From an uncultured Blautia sp. (GTDB lineage: Bacteria > Bacillota > Clostridia > Lachnospirales > Lachnospiraceae), in assembly GCA_900542045.1 (NCBI GenBank), contig UQMI01000038.1, positions 1-35,326 on the forward strand: DNA of 35,326 nt. Direction: 5' to 3'. The notes beneath the pieces were generated by a model. The model made no database searches and was not told where the DNA came from. It was given only the letters and a program-made list of their open reading frames with translations. Position numbers and translations under genes: made by a program. Within the stretch, counting starts at the first letter, position 1. Every line of letters begins with the position of its first letter. This document shows positions 26,101 to 34,392 of the stretch, in pieces.

Positions 26101-27400
26101 AGCTCTCCGGGTAAAAGAAATGCAGAAGAAACCAAGGACTATCGTTCCTTCCTCAATTGAAAAGGTTTCTTTCACGAAAGAGATGCGCAAGGATTATACC
26201 ATCCTCTGTCCGCAGATGTCTCCTTTCCACTTTTCCATACTGGAGAGAGCCTTTAACGCTTGTGGCTATCATCTGGAAGTTCTGCCCAATGATAATAAAT
26301 CTGCTGTGGATGTAGGATTAAAATATGTAAATAATGATGCATGTTATCCCTCGCTTATGGTAGTAGGCCAGATTATGCAGGCTCTGCTTTCCGGAAAATA
26401 CGATCTGAATAAAGTAGCCGTTGTTATGTCCCAGACCGGAGGCGGCTGCCGTGCATCCAACTATATTGCATTTATCCGCCGTGCTCTGGAAAAGGCTGAT
26501 ATGGCCCAAATTCCGGTTATCTCTGTAAATTTAAGCGGACTGGAGAGCAATCCCGGATTCAAAATCACCCTGCCTCTTGTGAAGCGGGCTGTTTATGGAG
26601 CTGTATTCGGAGATATTCTGATGAAATGTGTTTATCGCATGCGTCCTTATGAAGTTACAAAGGGATCCGTGAATGAGATGCACCGCAAATGGGAAAAGAA
26701 ATGTCAGGACTTTGTCTCCGGCACTCGCTGCAGTCATGGCACTTTCAAGAAAATGTGCCAGGAAATGATCCAGGAGTTTGATAACATTCCCATCACCGAT
26801 GAAGTAAAACCAAGAGTAGGGATTGTTGGTGAAATCCTGGTGAAATTTCTGCCCGCTGCCAACAATCATCTTGCAGAATTGCTGGAGTCAGAAGGAGCGG
26901 AGGCCGTGGTGCCGGATCTGTTGGATTTCATGAACTACTGTTTCTATAATCAGAACTTCAAAGCCAAATACCTGGGAAGCAAAAAATCCACTGCTACTAT
27001 GGCCAACTGGGGAATCAAAGCTATTGAATGGGTACGCAAGACGGCCAACGAGGCTTTTGCCGCCAGCAAACACTTCACCCCGTCCGCGGACATCCGAGAT
27101 CTGTCCCGTATGGCCAGCTCCATTGTTTCCGGCGGCAACCAGACCGGTGAAGGCTGGTTCCTGACAGGGGAAATGCTAGAGCTAATCCACAGCGGCGCTC
27201 CCAATATTGTCTGCACCCAGCCATTTGGCTGTCTTCCCAACCATATTGTAGGAAAAGGCGTAATCAAGGAACTGCGCAGACAGTATCCTCAGTCCAATAT
27301 CGTAGCCATTGATTACGATCCGGGTGCCAGTGAAGTAAACCAGCTGAACCGTATCAAATTGATGCTGTCCACTGCCCAGAAGAATCTCCGGCAGGCCTGA
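23174..27400 (+). CDS. Giant fused acyl-CoA dehydratase activase (double ASKHA, DUF2229, HgdB-like)
   Basis: 1408 residues, a widespread but poorly characterised Clostridia fusion. Two BcrAD/BadFG-type ASKHA ATPase domains begin at [10 protein letters not shown] (about 7-16) and [10 protein letters not shown] (about 321). Each has its Cys pair: [10 protein letters not shown] and ARCGVF in the first, [10 protein letters not shown] and GTRCTVF in the second, the positions that bridge a [4Fe-4S] cluster in HgdC. A Cys motif NCKGCTNNC lies near 602, the DUF2229 stretch near 670 ([12 protein letters not shown]) and an HgdB-like C-terminal region from about 850. In the known pair, ATP hydrolysis by HgdC injects an electron into the dehydratase. 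Here activator and dehydratase-like parts share one chain, and no 2-hydroxyacyl-CoA pathway genes are adjacent, so the substrate is unknown. It has its own promoter and is monocistronic. AAGGATG lies about 11 bases before the ATG. Confidence 0.92.
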   Translation: MNHYTLGIDIGSTTVKIAVLSPQGELLFADYERHFANIQETLAALLGKAIDKLGEQTVSPVITGSGGLTLANHLEVPFVQEVIAVSTSLQTLAPKTDVAIELGGEDAKIIYFEGGNIEQRMNGICAGGTGSFIDQMASLLQCDASGLNEYAKNYKALYPIAARCGVFAKSDIQPLINDGATKEDLAASIFQAVVNQTISGLACGKPIRGHVAFLGGPLHFLSELKNAFIRTLKLDEEHTIVPENSHLFAAIGSALNAKEDVCVSLSELQKRLASNIKLEFEVERMEPLFASEEEYRAFDERQSQYNVATGSLEQYEGNCYLGIDAGSTTTKAALVGEDGTLLYSFYSNNDGSPLKTTIRAVQEIYDKLPSSARIAYSCSTGYGEALIKAALMLDEGEVETVSHYYAAAFFDPEVDCILDIGGQDMKCIKIKNQTVDSVLLNEACSSGCGSFIETFAKSLNYTVQDFAKAALYAKHPIDLGTRCTVFMNSKVKQAQKEGAEVSDISAGLAYSVIKNALYKVIKVSDASELGKHIVVQGGTFYNDAVLRSFEKIANCEAIRPDIAGIMGAFGAALIARERYTPEKETTMLSIDKINSLQFTTTMANCKGCTNNCRLTINKFSGGRQYISGNRCERGIGKEKNKEKIPNLFDYKYKRIFSYSPLSPVEATRGKVGIPRVLNMFENYPFWFTFFTELKYQVVLSPTSNRKIYELGIESIPSESECYPAKLAHGHVTWLLKHDVKFIFYPCIPYERQEFPDAVNHYNCPIVTSYAENIKNNVDELNDPSIDFRNPFLAFTSEEILTKRLVEEFSDIPKEEVKAAAHKAWLELEKARDDVRKKGEETLRYIEETGRRAIVLAGRPYHIDPEIHHGIPELINSYGVAVLTEDSVSHLVPVERPLRVNDQWMYHSRLYAAANFVKTREDVDLIQLNSFGCGLDAVTTDEVYEILDRSGKIYTCLKIDEVNNLGAARIRIRSLLAALRVKEMQKKPRTIVPSSIEKVSFTKEMRKDYTILCPQMSPFHFSILERAFNACGYHLEVLPNDNKSAVDVGLKYVNNDACYPSLMVVGQIMQALLSGKYDLNKVAVVMSQTGGGCRASNYIAFIRRALEKADMAQIPVISVNLSGLESNPGFKITLPLVKRAVYGAVFGDILMKCVYRMRPYEVTKGSVNEMHRKWEKKCQDFVSGTRCSHGTFKKMCQEMIQEFDNIPITDEVKPRVGIVGEILVKFLPAANNHLAELLESEGAEAVVPDLLDFMNYCFYNQNFKAKYLGSKKSTATMANWGIKAIEWVRKTANEAFAASKHFTPSADIRDLSRMASSIVSGGNQTGEGWFLTGEMLELIHSGAPNIVCTQPFGCLPNHIVGKGVIKELRRQYPQSNIVAIDYDPGASEVNQLNRIKLMLSTAQKNLRQA

Positions 27401-27418
27401 ATATAGAGAACCCAAACA

Positions 27419-27459
27419 GGGGGAATCGGATAACGACATTTGGGAACTCCGATTCCCCC
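27419..27459. repeat. 12-bp GC-rich hairpin downstream of the activase gene
   Basis: GGGGGAATCGGA (27419-27430) pairs perfectly with TCCGATTCCCCC (27448-27459) around a 17-base loop. There is no T-run after it, so it may stabilise the mRNA 3' end rather than terminate; the true terminator follows at 27485. Confidence 0.6.
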
Positions 27460-27484
27460 ATAAAACTATCTCCCGCAGAATTAA

Positions 27485-27534
27485 TAAAACAGGAGCCAAT
27501 GCGATTCAAACAAATCACATTGACTCCTGTTTTG
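27485..27534. terminator. Bidirectional terminator between the activase and the NhaC-family gene
   Basis: AACAGGAG (27488-27495) with CTCCTGTT (27524-27531), extended by CAATG/CATTG and ATT/AAT with small mismatches. It is followed by TTTT on the plus strand and TTTTATTAATT on the minus strand, fitting two convergent genes. Confidence 0.8.
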
Positions 27535-27595
27535 AACTGTCTGCTTACTGAAATCCTTTTATTTGCAGTCTTTTATTTCCTGTCGTTTTGTTCCA

Positions 27596-29215
27596 TTAGC
27601 CTTCGGCCCTGTATTTGCTGCAATAGCGGATTACAAACAGGGTGCCCAGCATCAGCAGGATTCCCACCGGAAGAGCGATCCATGCTTTCTGCACGAATCC
27701 GGCCACAATGTAGGTAACAAAGGAAACGGCGGCTGCCACTACCGCATAGGGCAGCTGGGTGGACACGTGGTTCACGTGCTCACACTGGGCTCCCGCAGAG
27801 GACATAATCGTGGTATCGGAAATGGGGGAACAGTGATCCCCGCACACTGCGCCTGCCATACAAGCAGAAATAGAAATAATCATCAGTGTATGGTTGGAAT
27901 TTTCAAATACAGCCACCACAATGGGAATCAGAATTCCGAAGGTTCCCCAGGAAGTTCCTGTGGCAAATGACAAAAAACAGCCCACCAGGAAAATAATTGC
28001 AGGAAGGAGATTCATCAGTCCGCCTGCCGCTGACTGCACCATTCCTGCCACATATTCTGCCGCGCCCAAACTGTCTGTCATGGCCTTCAGAGACCAGGCA
28101 AAGGTCAGGATCAAAATGGCAGGCACCATGGCTTTAAAACCTTCCGGGATACATTCCATACATTCTTTGAATTTCAGAACTTTCCGGACCATATACAGTG
28201 CAACAGTAATAATCAGGCCAAAGAAACTGCCAAAGGTCAGCCCCAGAGAAGCATCACTGTTGGAAAATGCTTCCACAAAGCCCACACCGCTGAAAAATCC
28301 GCCTGTATAAAGCATGCCAATGACACAGCAGACGATCAGAGACAGAATGGGGATCAGCAGATCAATCACTTTTCCCTGACTGTTCACTTTACCCTCCTCT
28401 GCATCGGCATAGGGACGCTCCGGTGTGGTATACAGATCTCCTTTCTGTGCATTCATTTCATGAACTGCCATAGATCCGAATTCTGCACGCATCAGCACCA
28501 TGGCAATCATCATGAAAATGGTGAGCAGCGCATAATAATTATAGGGAATAGCCTGAATAAACAGGGAAAACCCATCCTCCCCTTCCACAAAACCGGTCAC
28601 GGCCGCCGCCCAGGAAGAGATCGGCGCAATAATGCAGACCGGCGCTGCCGTTGCATCAATCAGATACGCCAACTTGGCACGGGATACGTTGAACTTATCT
28701 GTTACAGGCCGCATCACACTGCCCACAGTCAGGCAGTTGAAATAGTCGTCAATAAAGATCAGAACACCCAGCAGGATCGTAGCCAGCTGCGCTCCCACGC
28801 GGCTCCTGATGTGTTCAGATGCCCACCTTCCGAACGCAGCCGAGCCTCCGGCCCGGTTCATCATGCACACCATGGCTCCCAGAATTACCAGAAATACCAG
28901 GATTCCCACATTGTAGCTGTCCGATAGAACGCTGATAATCCCGCCCTGGAAAATATGCACCACGGTTCCCTCAAAACTGAATCCGGAGTAAAACAGGGCT
29001 CCCACCAAAATCCCCACAAACAGGGAACTGTAAACCTCTTTTGTGATCAGAGCCAGCGCGATTGCCACAATCGGCGGCACCAGTGACCAGAATGTCGCAT
29101 ACATTTCCGGCTGTGCAGCTTCCGCTTCTGCAGCAAATACAGGAACTGTATATACCAGCAGCAATGCTGCCATCGTCAGAAGCCCTGCCAGAACTTTTCT
29201 CTTTGAAGTACTCAT
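27596..29215 (-). CDS. NhaC-family antiporter, probable lysine transporter
   Basis: 539 residues, many hydrophobic segments. An N-terminal signal-like helix (LAGLLTMAALLLVYTVPVFAA) precedes the NhaC-type body, with IDDYFNCLTVGSVMRPV, GTSWGTFGILIPI and GDHCSPISDTTIMSSAGA as family landmarks. By family it is a Na+/H+ antiporter. NhaC-like proteins under a LYS element were proposed as lysine transporters (LysW) in comparative genomics, and this gene lies behind a complete lysine riboswitch. Export or uptake direction is not settled by sequence. ATG at 29215 is chosen because GAGGGGGAAG precedes it; the ATG at 29239 has a poor site. Aspartate kinase lies upstream on the same strand. Confidence 0.9.
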   Translation of the reverse strand: MSTSKRKVLAGLLTMAALLLVYTVPVFAAEAEAAQPEMYATFWSLVPPIVAIALALITKEVYSSLFVGILVGALFYSGFSFEGTVVHIFQGGIISVLSDSYNVGILVFLVILGAMVCMMNRAGGSAAFGRWASEHIRSRVGAQLATILLGVLIFIDDYFNCLTVGSVMRPVTDKFNVSRAKLAYLIDATAAPVCIIAPISSWAAAVTGFVEGEDGFSLFIQAIPYNYYALLTIFMMIAMVLMRAEFGSMAVHEMNAQKGDLYTTPERPYADAEEGKVNSQGKVIDLLIPILSLIVCCVIGMLYTGGFFSGVGFVEAFSNSDASLGLTFGSFFGLIITVALYMVRKVLKFKECMECIPEGFKAMVPAILILTFAWSLKAMTDSLGAAEYVAGMVQSAAGGLMNLLPAIIFLVGCFLSFATGTSWGTFGILIPIVVAVFENSNHTLMIISISACMAGAVCGDHCSPISDTTIMSSAGAQCEHVNHVSTQLPYAVVAAAVSFVTYIVAGFVQKAWIALPVGILLMLGTLFVIRYCSKYRAEG

Positions 29216-29373
29216 GTCTTCCCCCTCTTTCTTATTCATTTCCCGCAGTCATATGTGATTTTTCCCCGGCACTCCGTCCAGTGAAAAACAAGTGTTTTCC
29301 GGACATGCTGCCGCGCGGGCAATATCCAGGTATAACTGAAAAATCAAAATGGAGCCTTCCGATTCCTCACTAT

Positions 29374-29420
29374 ACAAAAAGACCATGAGCAGCTGCCTCA
29401 GTCTGGTAACGCTCATGGTC
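29374..29420 (-). terminator. Riboswitch-controlled terminator
   Basis: Minus strand GACCATGAGC pairs perfectly with GCTCATGGTC around a 20-base loop and is followed by TTTTTGT. It lies 32 bases after the aptamer, as expected for a lysine-induced OFF switch. Confidence 0.88.
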
Positions 29421-29452
29421 ATACATATGTCCCCGGTAAAATAATGCCTGTT

Positions 29453-29617
29453 GATAGCGCTCCACATATCAGTGACAGTACAGGACATATTCTGTCATGT
29501 ACCAGAATCCTTCTCCCCTGAACTGAAAGGAAAGATTCTTCGGCGGTATTTCCTTTCCCATATATGCCTTCGTTCAGTTCTTACATACATGGTACTGATA
29601 AAGACCGCGCCTCTATC
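29453..29617 (-). ncRNA. Lysine riboswitch (L box) aptamer
   Basis: Read on the minus strand, the RNA opens GATAGAGGCGCGG and closes GTGGAGCGCTATC, so P1 pairs GATAG with CTATC. Internal L-box landmarks are in order: AGTA soon after the start, GGGAAAGG, CGCCGAAG, and a long P5-like arm with CATGACAG and CTGTCACTG. The GCGGT near the start can pair with ACCGC before GAAG. Size (165 bases) fits the class. It controls the NhaC-family gene via the terminator at 29374. Confidence 0.9.
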
Positions 29618-29659
29618 ATTTTCTTCTTTTCGATGAAATTCGACTCATCAATTGGTGTC

Positions 29660-29688
29660 ATTATAACATCATTCAATTGGATTGTTAA
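29660..29688 (-). promoter_or_regulatory. Promoter of the lysine riboswitch leader
   Basis: Minus strand: TTAACA (29683-29688), 17-base spacer, TATAAT (29660-29665), about 43 bases before the aptamer and just after the aspartate kinase stop. Confidence 0.75.
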
Positions 29689-29722
29689 GCATTATTTTAT
29701 ATTTTTTCAGTTTTCCGGTTCT

Positions 29723-31042
29723 TTACAGTCTGGTAATCACAAAAATATCGTAGATCGCGCGAATCGCCCGTTCAAAGTCACGGTCCGCCACACCAATGAT
29801 GATATTCAGCTCACTGGATCCCTGATCGATCATCTTTACATTAACATCCGCATGCGCCAGAGCCGAGAAAATACGGCCGGCTGTTCCTCTGGTAGATTTC
29901 ATACCCCGGCCCACTACAGCGATCAGCGCCAGATCTGACTCCATTTCTACAAAATCCGGCTGTACAGCGCGATGAATACCGGCGATCACCTGCTGCTCTT
30001 TCTCAATGAATTCTTCCTGATGCACATATACCGTCATAGTGTCAATACCGGATGGCATATGTTCAAAAGAAATGTTCTGATCTTCAAATACCTGCAGCAC
30101 CTTGCGCCCGAAACCGATCTCTCCGTTCATCATGGATTTCTCAATGTTGATGGAACAGAAGCCCCTCTTTCCGGCAATACCGGTAATCGTATATTTGGGC
30201 TTGCGGCAGGTACTTTCTACGATAAATGTGCCCGGATCTTCCGGATGATTCGTATTCAGGATATGAATCGGGATTCCTTCCTTTCTCACCGGAAAGATAG
30301 CCTCCTCATGGAGTACGGTAGCACCCATATAGGAAAGCTCCCGCAGTTCTCTGTATGTAATGGTCTCGATCACTTCCGGATTCTCCACAATCCTCGGATC
30401 GGTCACCAGGAAACCGGACACATCGGTCCAGTTCTCATATATATCTGCATGACAGGCTTTTGCCACAATGGAACCGGTCACATCCGAACCGCCCCGGGAA
30501 AAAGTTTTTACTTTTCCGTCTTCCATGGCCCCGTAAAATCCGGGAATAACTGCCTTATCGCATTTTGCCAGACGTCTGCTCAGAAGCTTATCCGTTTTAT
30601 AGCTGTCGAAATTGCCATTCTTATCAAAACGAATCACATCAGCCGGATCAATAAAGTCATACCCCAGATAAGCCGCCATAATCTTTCCATTCAGGAATTC
30701 TCCTCTGGATGCCGCATAATCTGCTCCGGCTCCGTTTCTGAAATTCTCATCGATCCCTTTAAATTCTTCATCCAGAGAAAGGTCCATCTTCAGGCCATGG
30801 ATGATCTCCTCGTAACGCTCCCGGATCGCCTGCAGCTTCCCTGTAAAATCCTCGCCGGCTTCTGCCGTATGGTAACAGTCATACAGCATGTCCGTTACTT
30901 TCACATCATCGGAAAAACGCTTGCCCGGCGCAGACGGAACCACATAACACCGGTCTTCATCTGCCCGGATGATATTGCCCACTTTCTGAAACTGCTCTGC
31001 ATTGGCCAGAGAGCTCCCGCCAAATTTCACTACCTTTTTCAT
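29723..31042 (-). CDS. lysC: Aspartate kinase
   Basis: 439 residues, monofunctional. Phosphorylates aspartate, the entry step for lysine, threonine and methionine. KFGGSSLA (6-13) is the kinase signature; FSRGGSDVTGSIVA (181-194) and ENWTDVSGFLVTDPR (203-217) bind ATP and substrate. Two ACT domains fill the C-terminus (about 284-439), implying amino-acid feedback. GAGGAG precedes the ATG. The gene itself shows no riboswitch in its 160-base upstream gap and no clear promoter. Proximity to the lysine-riboswitch transporter fits a lysine role; hom or dap genes are not present, so the isozyme symbol is tentative. Confidence 0.93.
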   Translation of the reverse strand: MKKVVKFGGSSLANAEQFQKVGNIIRADEDRCYVVPSAPGKRFSDDVKVTDMLYDCYHTAEAGEDFTGKLQAIRERYEEIIHGLKMDLSLDEEFKGIDENFRNGAGADYAASRGEFLNGKIMAAYLGYDFIDPADVIRFDKNGNFDSYKTDKLLSRRLAKCDKAVIPGFYGAMEDGKVKTFSRGGSDVTGSIVAKACHADIYENWTDVSGFLVTDPRIVENPEVIETITYRELRELSYMGATVLHEEAIFPVRKEGIPIHILNTNHPEDPGTFIVESTCRKPKYTITGIAGKRGFCSINIEKSMMNGEIGFGRKVLQVFEDQNISFEHMPSGIDTMTVYVHQEEFIEKEQQVIAGIHRAVQPDFVEMESDLALIAVVGRGMKSTRGTAGRIFSALAHADVNVKMIDQGSSELNIIIGVADRDFERAIRAIYDIFVITRL

Positions 31043-31202
31043 CTTCCTGTTACTCCTCTTCTCATCCTATTTTGCACGATATTCGCACACGTTCACATCT
31101 GTTTACAACTATTTTTTTATTTTACTTTACCGTGCTAAAATAGTCTAATAGAAATTTCTCAGTGTTTCCAGCAGTTTTTTGTGAAATCTGAACAGGATTC
31201 TC

Positions 31203-32225
31203 TCATTTCGTCTCAAAATCCGCAGGATCCAGCCATTCCTGGGGATTATATCCCGGACTGGATCCGTCTTCCGCCCTGCCGCCTCCGGTGGACTCCAGGA
31301 AGCGCTGGTACGCCTTCTCATAAGGAGCTTCGTCCTGGATTCTGAACAGATAGGTGGTGCTGCCTTTTCCATCCTCACCCAGGTCCCAGCGGGCTGTGAT
31401 CTTATAGATATCTCCATTTTCCAAGCCGGTCAGATGGAACTGCTCCCCTTCCAGCTGCGCCGGCAGTTCCTTTGCCGCCTCTTCCTGTCCGCCCGGATAC
31501 CGGGTCACCGTCACCTCCAGGGGCGCCTCTCCCGCACCATCAAAGAAAAAGCAGTAGCCCGGTGCATCCACCTCCAGAGGCAGGATCAGAGTACTGGCAT
31601 CCTCTTCCAGAGAAAGCTTTGACTCTGCCTGTTCCTCATGGACGGTCTCTCCCTTATGATCCTCATAAGTCCAGTCCCAGGCCGATGGAGACGCCGCTGC
31701 CTGCTTCTCGGCAATCTGTCCATAGCTGTAGCTGAGGGACAGGGTGGGCATAGTGCCGGAACCTTCTCCGGAATAATACATCTCGTAAACGATCTCCAGC
31801 TTCTGCTCTATTTCCTCCTCCGCAGCCCTTCCCGTCACCTGCATGGCAGTCACTCCCGCTATTCCTGCGGGAGAGGTCTCCTGTATCATGATCTCATCTC
31901 CGTATACGGCCACATAATCCCCGGACTCCAGTTCATTCCCGGAAAGCGGCCGGCCCTCTTCATCGTACAGGCTTCCATCCGGAATCCCTGCGTGATAAAA
32001 GCCTCCGTCACTGTCAGCAAAAATATCCAGTTCCTGCTCCTTCCCATACCGGAGGTACAGCAGCTCCATTGCAGGCTCTTCTGTACTCTCCCACACAGCT
32101 GGCAGCTCTTCCCCGTCCTGCACTTCTGTTACATGGACACTGTCAGCAGTCCCGTTCTCCCCGGAACAGCCGGCAAGAAACACCGCCGCAGTTATCCCGA
32201 TCACTGCTATCCATCTCTTCTTCAT
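31203..32225 (-). CDS. Secreted lipoprotein of unknown function
   Basis: 340 residues. The signal peptide MKKRWIAVIGITAAVFLAGC ends in a lipobox (LAGC, lipidated Cys20), so the mature protein should sit on the outer face of the membrane. The rest is acidic, rich in Glu, Gly and Ser, with no recognised catalytic motif; the region around 265-315 (LEVTVTRYPGG, YKITARWDL) looks like a beta-sandwich. ATG at 32225 follows GGAGGGCAGACAG; a longer frame to 32279 has no signal peptide at its start. It lies 116 bases after the DUF362 gene, with a small GACAG-type hairpin between. Function not recognised. Confidence 0.8.
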   Translation of the reverse strand: MKKRWIAVIGITAAVFLAGCSGENGTADSVHVTEVQDGEELPAVWESTEEPAMELLYLRYGKEQELDIFADSDGGFYHAGIPDGSLYDEEGRPLSGNELESGDYVAVYGDEIMIQETSPAGIAGVTAMQVTGRAAEEEIEQKLEIVYEMYYSGEGSGTMPTLSLSYSYGQIAEKQAAASPSAWDWTYEDHKGETVHEEQAESKLSLEEDASTLILPLEVDAPGYCFFFDGAGEAPLEVTVTRYPGGQEEAAKELPAQLEGEQFHLTGLENGDIYKITARWDLGEDGKGSTTYLFRIQDEAPYEKAYQRFLESTGGGRAEDGSSPGYNPQEWLDPADFETK

Positions 32226-32341
32226 CTGTCTGCCCTCCACTCCTCCAACATTTCCTGTGTATTCCGTTTCCTGCAGCATTCATCACCTGCCACAGGAACA
32301 GACAGGCTGCAGCAGTCTCGTCTGTCTTTCACAGCCCCTTT

Positions 32342-33460
32342 CTATTTAAGTGTCTTTTTTGCCGAAGAGTGTTGCAGATATTTCTTTAAAAACTCATAAA
32401 TCTGCGTTTCCGTTGGCGGACAGCCTTCCAGAGAATACAGAAATCCTCTGGTACAGTTTCCGACACCCAGACAGCCCTCCTTTCCCCGGTATCCCTGTCC
32501 AATACAGATTTTCTCATGGAGCTGATCCAGAAGACCTTCTTCCTTGAGCATGGCAAGTGCCGGGATCAGATATCCATAGCAGGCGCTGCAGGATTCTACT
32601 TCTTCTACTTTATCTTGTACTTCCACCACCTTTTCCCGGCGTCTGACGGCAATTTCCTGTTCCGGTTCATTGCAGGAGCGGATCCTGGCTGTCCGGATAT
32701 CCCCGCAGCCCACACCCAGCTGTTCTGCCATGACCAGATACGGCACATCTTCTTTTTTATAATGAAGAAGATCGCAAACATAGGCATCGATCAGGACCGG
32801 ATCCACGCCCGCCAGGATACGGTTCATCACCACAGGATTTCCCCCGTCTTCGAAATCCAGATCGCCGCAGATATTATCCACCACGACAAATCCCTGGGGA
32901 ATCGCCGCAGCCAGATGAGCAATTGGTCTGTGCAGGCCCAGGGAATGGAAACGCCGCTTTTCTTTATTGGGGATCAGGCCTTTCAGGTTCTTCAGGGCAC
33001 AGGTGATCCTGGTCTGACAGTGTCCTTTCAGAACCGGCACATTGATCAGAAAATCAATTTTTTTCGCACTGTCGCAGATATTCAGCTTCATTCCCTGACA
33101 GTCATAACTCTGATACCCGTCTTTCTGAGTATCGATAAATTTCACCTGATAGCGTTCTGACAATTCCCGGTAGCCGCAGACCGCAAGAGCTTCCTCTGTC
33201 CGGTCTCCCACCCAGGATCCTTCCAGCATCACCAGATTTCTCATTCCCCGTTCCTGAAGATACTCAAGGATGCCGACCACAATTTCCGGATGAGTAGTAG
33301 CACCCCAGGAGGCTTCCGTGGGTGCCAGCAGATTGGGCTTAATGCCAATCCGGCAGTTTCTGTCCGGTATATGTCCTTCCAAGTCTGCCGTCTCCAGCAG
33401 ATTCTTGGTCATTTCTTTATAATTCGTTCCATGAATCATCAGAATCTCATTTCTCTTCAT
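32342..33460 (-). CDS. DUF362 family protein
   Basis: 372 residues. DUF362 proteins are often Fe-S associated and of unknown activity. Landmarks: IGIKPNLLAPTEASWGATTHPEIV near the N-terminus, VPVLKGHCQTRITCALKNLKGLIP in the middle, and GGNPVVMNRILAGVDPVLIDAY. The usual DUF362 ferredoxin tail is missing, but the last third carries SCSACYG, KICIGQG and GCLGVGNCTRG, which may hold a metal. AAAGGAG precedes the ATG. The nearest convincing promoter lies 600 bases upstream (34061-34089), implying a long leader or a missed promoter. Confidence 0.85.
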   Translation of the reverse strand: MKRNEILMIHGTNYKEMTKNLLETADLEGHIPDRNCRIGIKPNLLAPTEASWGATTHPEIVVGILEYLQERGMRNLVMLEGSWVGDRTEEALAVCGYRELSERYQVKFIDTQKDGYQSYDCQGMKLNICDSAKKIDFLINVPVLKGHCQTRITCALKNLKGLIPNKEKRRFHSLGLHRPIAHLAAAIPQGFVVVDNICGDLDFEDGGNPVVMNRILAGVDPVLIDAYVCDLLHYKKEDVPYLVMAEQLGVGCGDIRTARIRSCNEPEQEIAVRRREKVVEVQDKVEEVESCSACYGYLIPALAMLKEEGLLDQLHEKICIGQGYRGKEGCLGVGNCTRGFLYSLEGCPPTETQIYEFLKKYLQHSSAKKTLK

Positions 33461-33875
33461 AATTTTCTCCTTTTATCTGAAGTATCTGGCTCTGTACCTT
33501 CTCAGAGGCCGGATGCCGGCCTTGCCTTTTTACCTTCTGGCGCAGACAGGCATCCTTTTCCTGCTGGCAGCTGCCTCTGTTATTCTTTTGTCTCTGACAG
33601 AATCTGGCGTTTTTCTCATTTTCTTTCGTGCCAAACATCCATCCACAATATGCGCCCGGCAATTTTCTGGGCACTCTGATACCTTACAAAATAAAACAGA
33701 TTTCCATTCCTACGAACAGTTTAAGCGTATCATATTTTATCCAAAACCACCAGGCATTTCTAACCGATGCTTTCAGACAGCAATACTGGCATATGGTATT
33801 TTTAAAGCGGATGATAGCAGAATTTTACAATGTATGTACAGCACCGCCACAGATGTCAGAATTCCATGACTGTTC

Positions 33876-33902
33876 CCGGGTTTGGCGAAACCGGATTTTT
33901 TT
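33876..33902 (+). terminator. Orphan terminator-like hairpin
   Basis: CCGG(G)TTT, loop GGCG, AAACCGG, then A and seven Ts: a plus-strand intrinsic terminator shape. No plus-strand gene precedes it, so it may end an unannotated small RNA or be a relic. Confidence 0.45.
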
Positions 33903-34060
33903 CACGCTGTCCAAGATATAGATATGCAGCCAGATACAGAGTTGCTAAAAAAGAACTGAATTCAGAAATGACTGTCAGATTTAGCATTAATAAAAATAGA
34001 GATGCGGATTATTACATAGAGACCAGCCGAAAATCAAATCGTGTCTGTTTGTTTATTCGT

Positions 34061-34089
34061 ATTATAACAGACCCTATTTGGTTTGTCAC
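34061..34089 (-). promoter_or_regulatory. Sigma-A-like promoter in the gene-free stretch
   Basis: Minus strand: GTGACA (34084-34089), 17-base spacer, TATAAT (34061-34066). It points to the DUF362 gene about 600 bases away. A CGATAA/TTATCG inverted pair lies just upstream of it (34089-34113). Confidence 0.5.
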
Positions 34090-34329
34090 GATAATATTTT
34101 AGACATTTTATCGTTTTGCATCATAATTTTCTGTCGATTTCAGTCGATTTTTTTCACTTCTGCGCCCTTTTTCGAATATCAGAACAATTTGTGCTATGTG
34201 CTGCCAGAGCCCGTCGGGATTTTCCTCCCTGCGTCGGACTTTCACCGACAGCATCTCTCCGTCTGCATGGCTGGCCGTTCCTGCAGCCGGAGCAGCTGTC
34301 CGGGAAATAAAACCCTCATCGGCGGGCAA

Positions 34330-34392
34330 TCCGTGTCTTCAAACCGCAAATCTCACCGGAGCTGTTCTGTGTCTTTGAACCATAAATCTCAC
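34330..34392. repeat. Two-copy imperfect 36-base tandem repeat at the HAD stop codon
   Basis: 27-base units at 34330-34356 and 34366-34392 match at 22 of 27 positions with a 36-base period. Both share TGTGTCTT-like and AAATCTCAC ends. The HAD stop codon (34389-34391) lies inside the second unit. The period is a multiple of three. Confidence 0.7.

Larger units (their letters stand above)
29216..29722 (-). other. Riboswitch leader of the NhaC-family gene
   Basis: 507 bases without a gene, made of promoter, lysine aptamer, terminator and a leader of about 150 bases (29216-29373) in which nothing was recognised. A 79-codon frame at 29249-29488 overlaps the terminator and is not credible. Confidence 0.8.
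33461..34388. other. Long gene-free stretch with decayed or regulatory content
   Basis: 928 bases between the DUF362 and HAD genes with no coding frame I can support. It contains a plus-strand terminator-like hairpin (33876-33902), a minus-strand promoter (34061-34089), a GC-rich segment (about 34200-34330) with small hairpins, and a two-copy 36-base repeat (34330-34392). Several 60-118 codon frames exist on both strands but lack ribosome sites or family features. Confidence 0.6.

Noticed and set aside
27419..27459. Terminator of the activase gene
   Set aside because: Strong stem but no T-run; the bidirectional hairpin at 27485-27534 fits better.
29249..29488. 79-codon minus-strand frame in the leader
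   Set aside because: It spans the riboswitch terminator and the aptamer end.
31043..31202. Promoter or riboswitch for aspartate kinase
   Set aside because: No pair of hexamers with acceptable spacing and no L-box features were found in this gap.
33447..33674. 75-codon minus-strand frame overlapping the DUF362 start
   Set aside because: GTG start without ribosome site; it overlaps the well-supported DUF362 start.
33513..33869. 118-codon plus-strand hydrophobic frame
   Set aside because: T-rich DNA gives hydrophobic codons by chance; only a weak, too-close ribosome site and no recognisable family, despite the terminator-like hairpin downstream.
34200..34270. Cobalamin riboswitch
   Set aside because: CGGTGAAAGTCCG resembles part of the core, but the CCCGC-ACTG segment and the B12 box are missing.
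34108..34329. 73-codon minus-strand frame in the GC-rich segment
   Set aside because: TTG start without a ribosome site, no family features, and it overlaps the repeat and hairpins.
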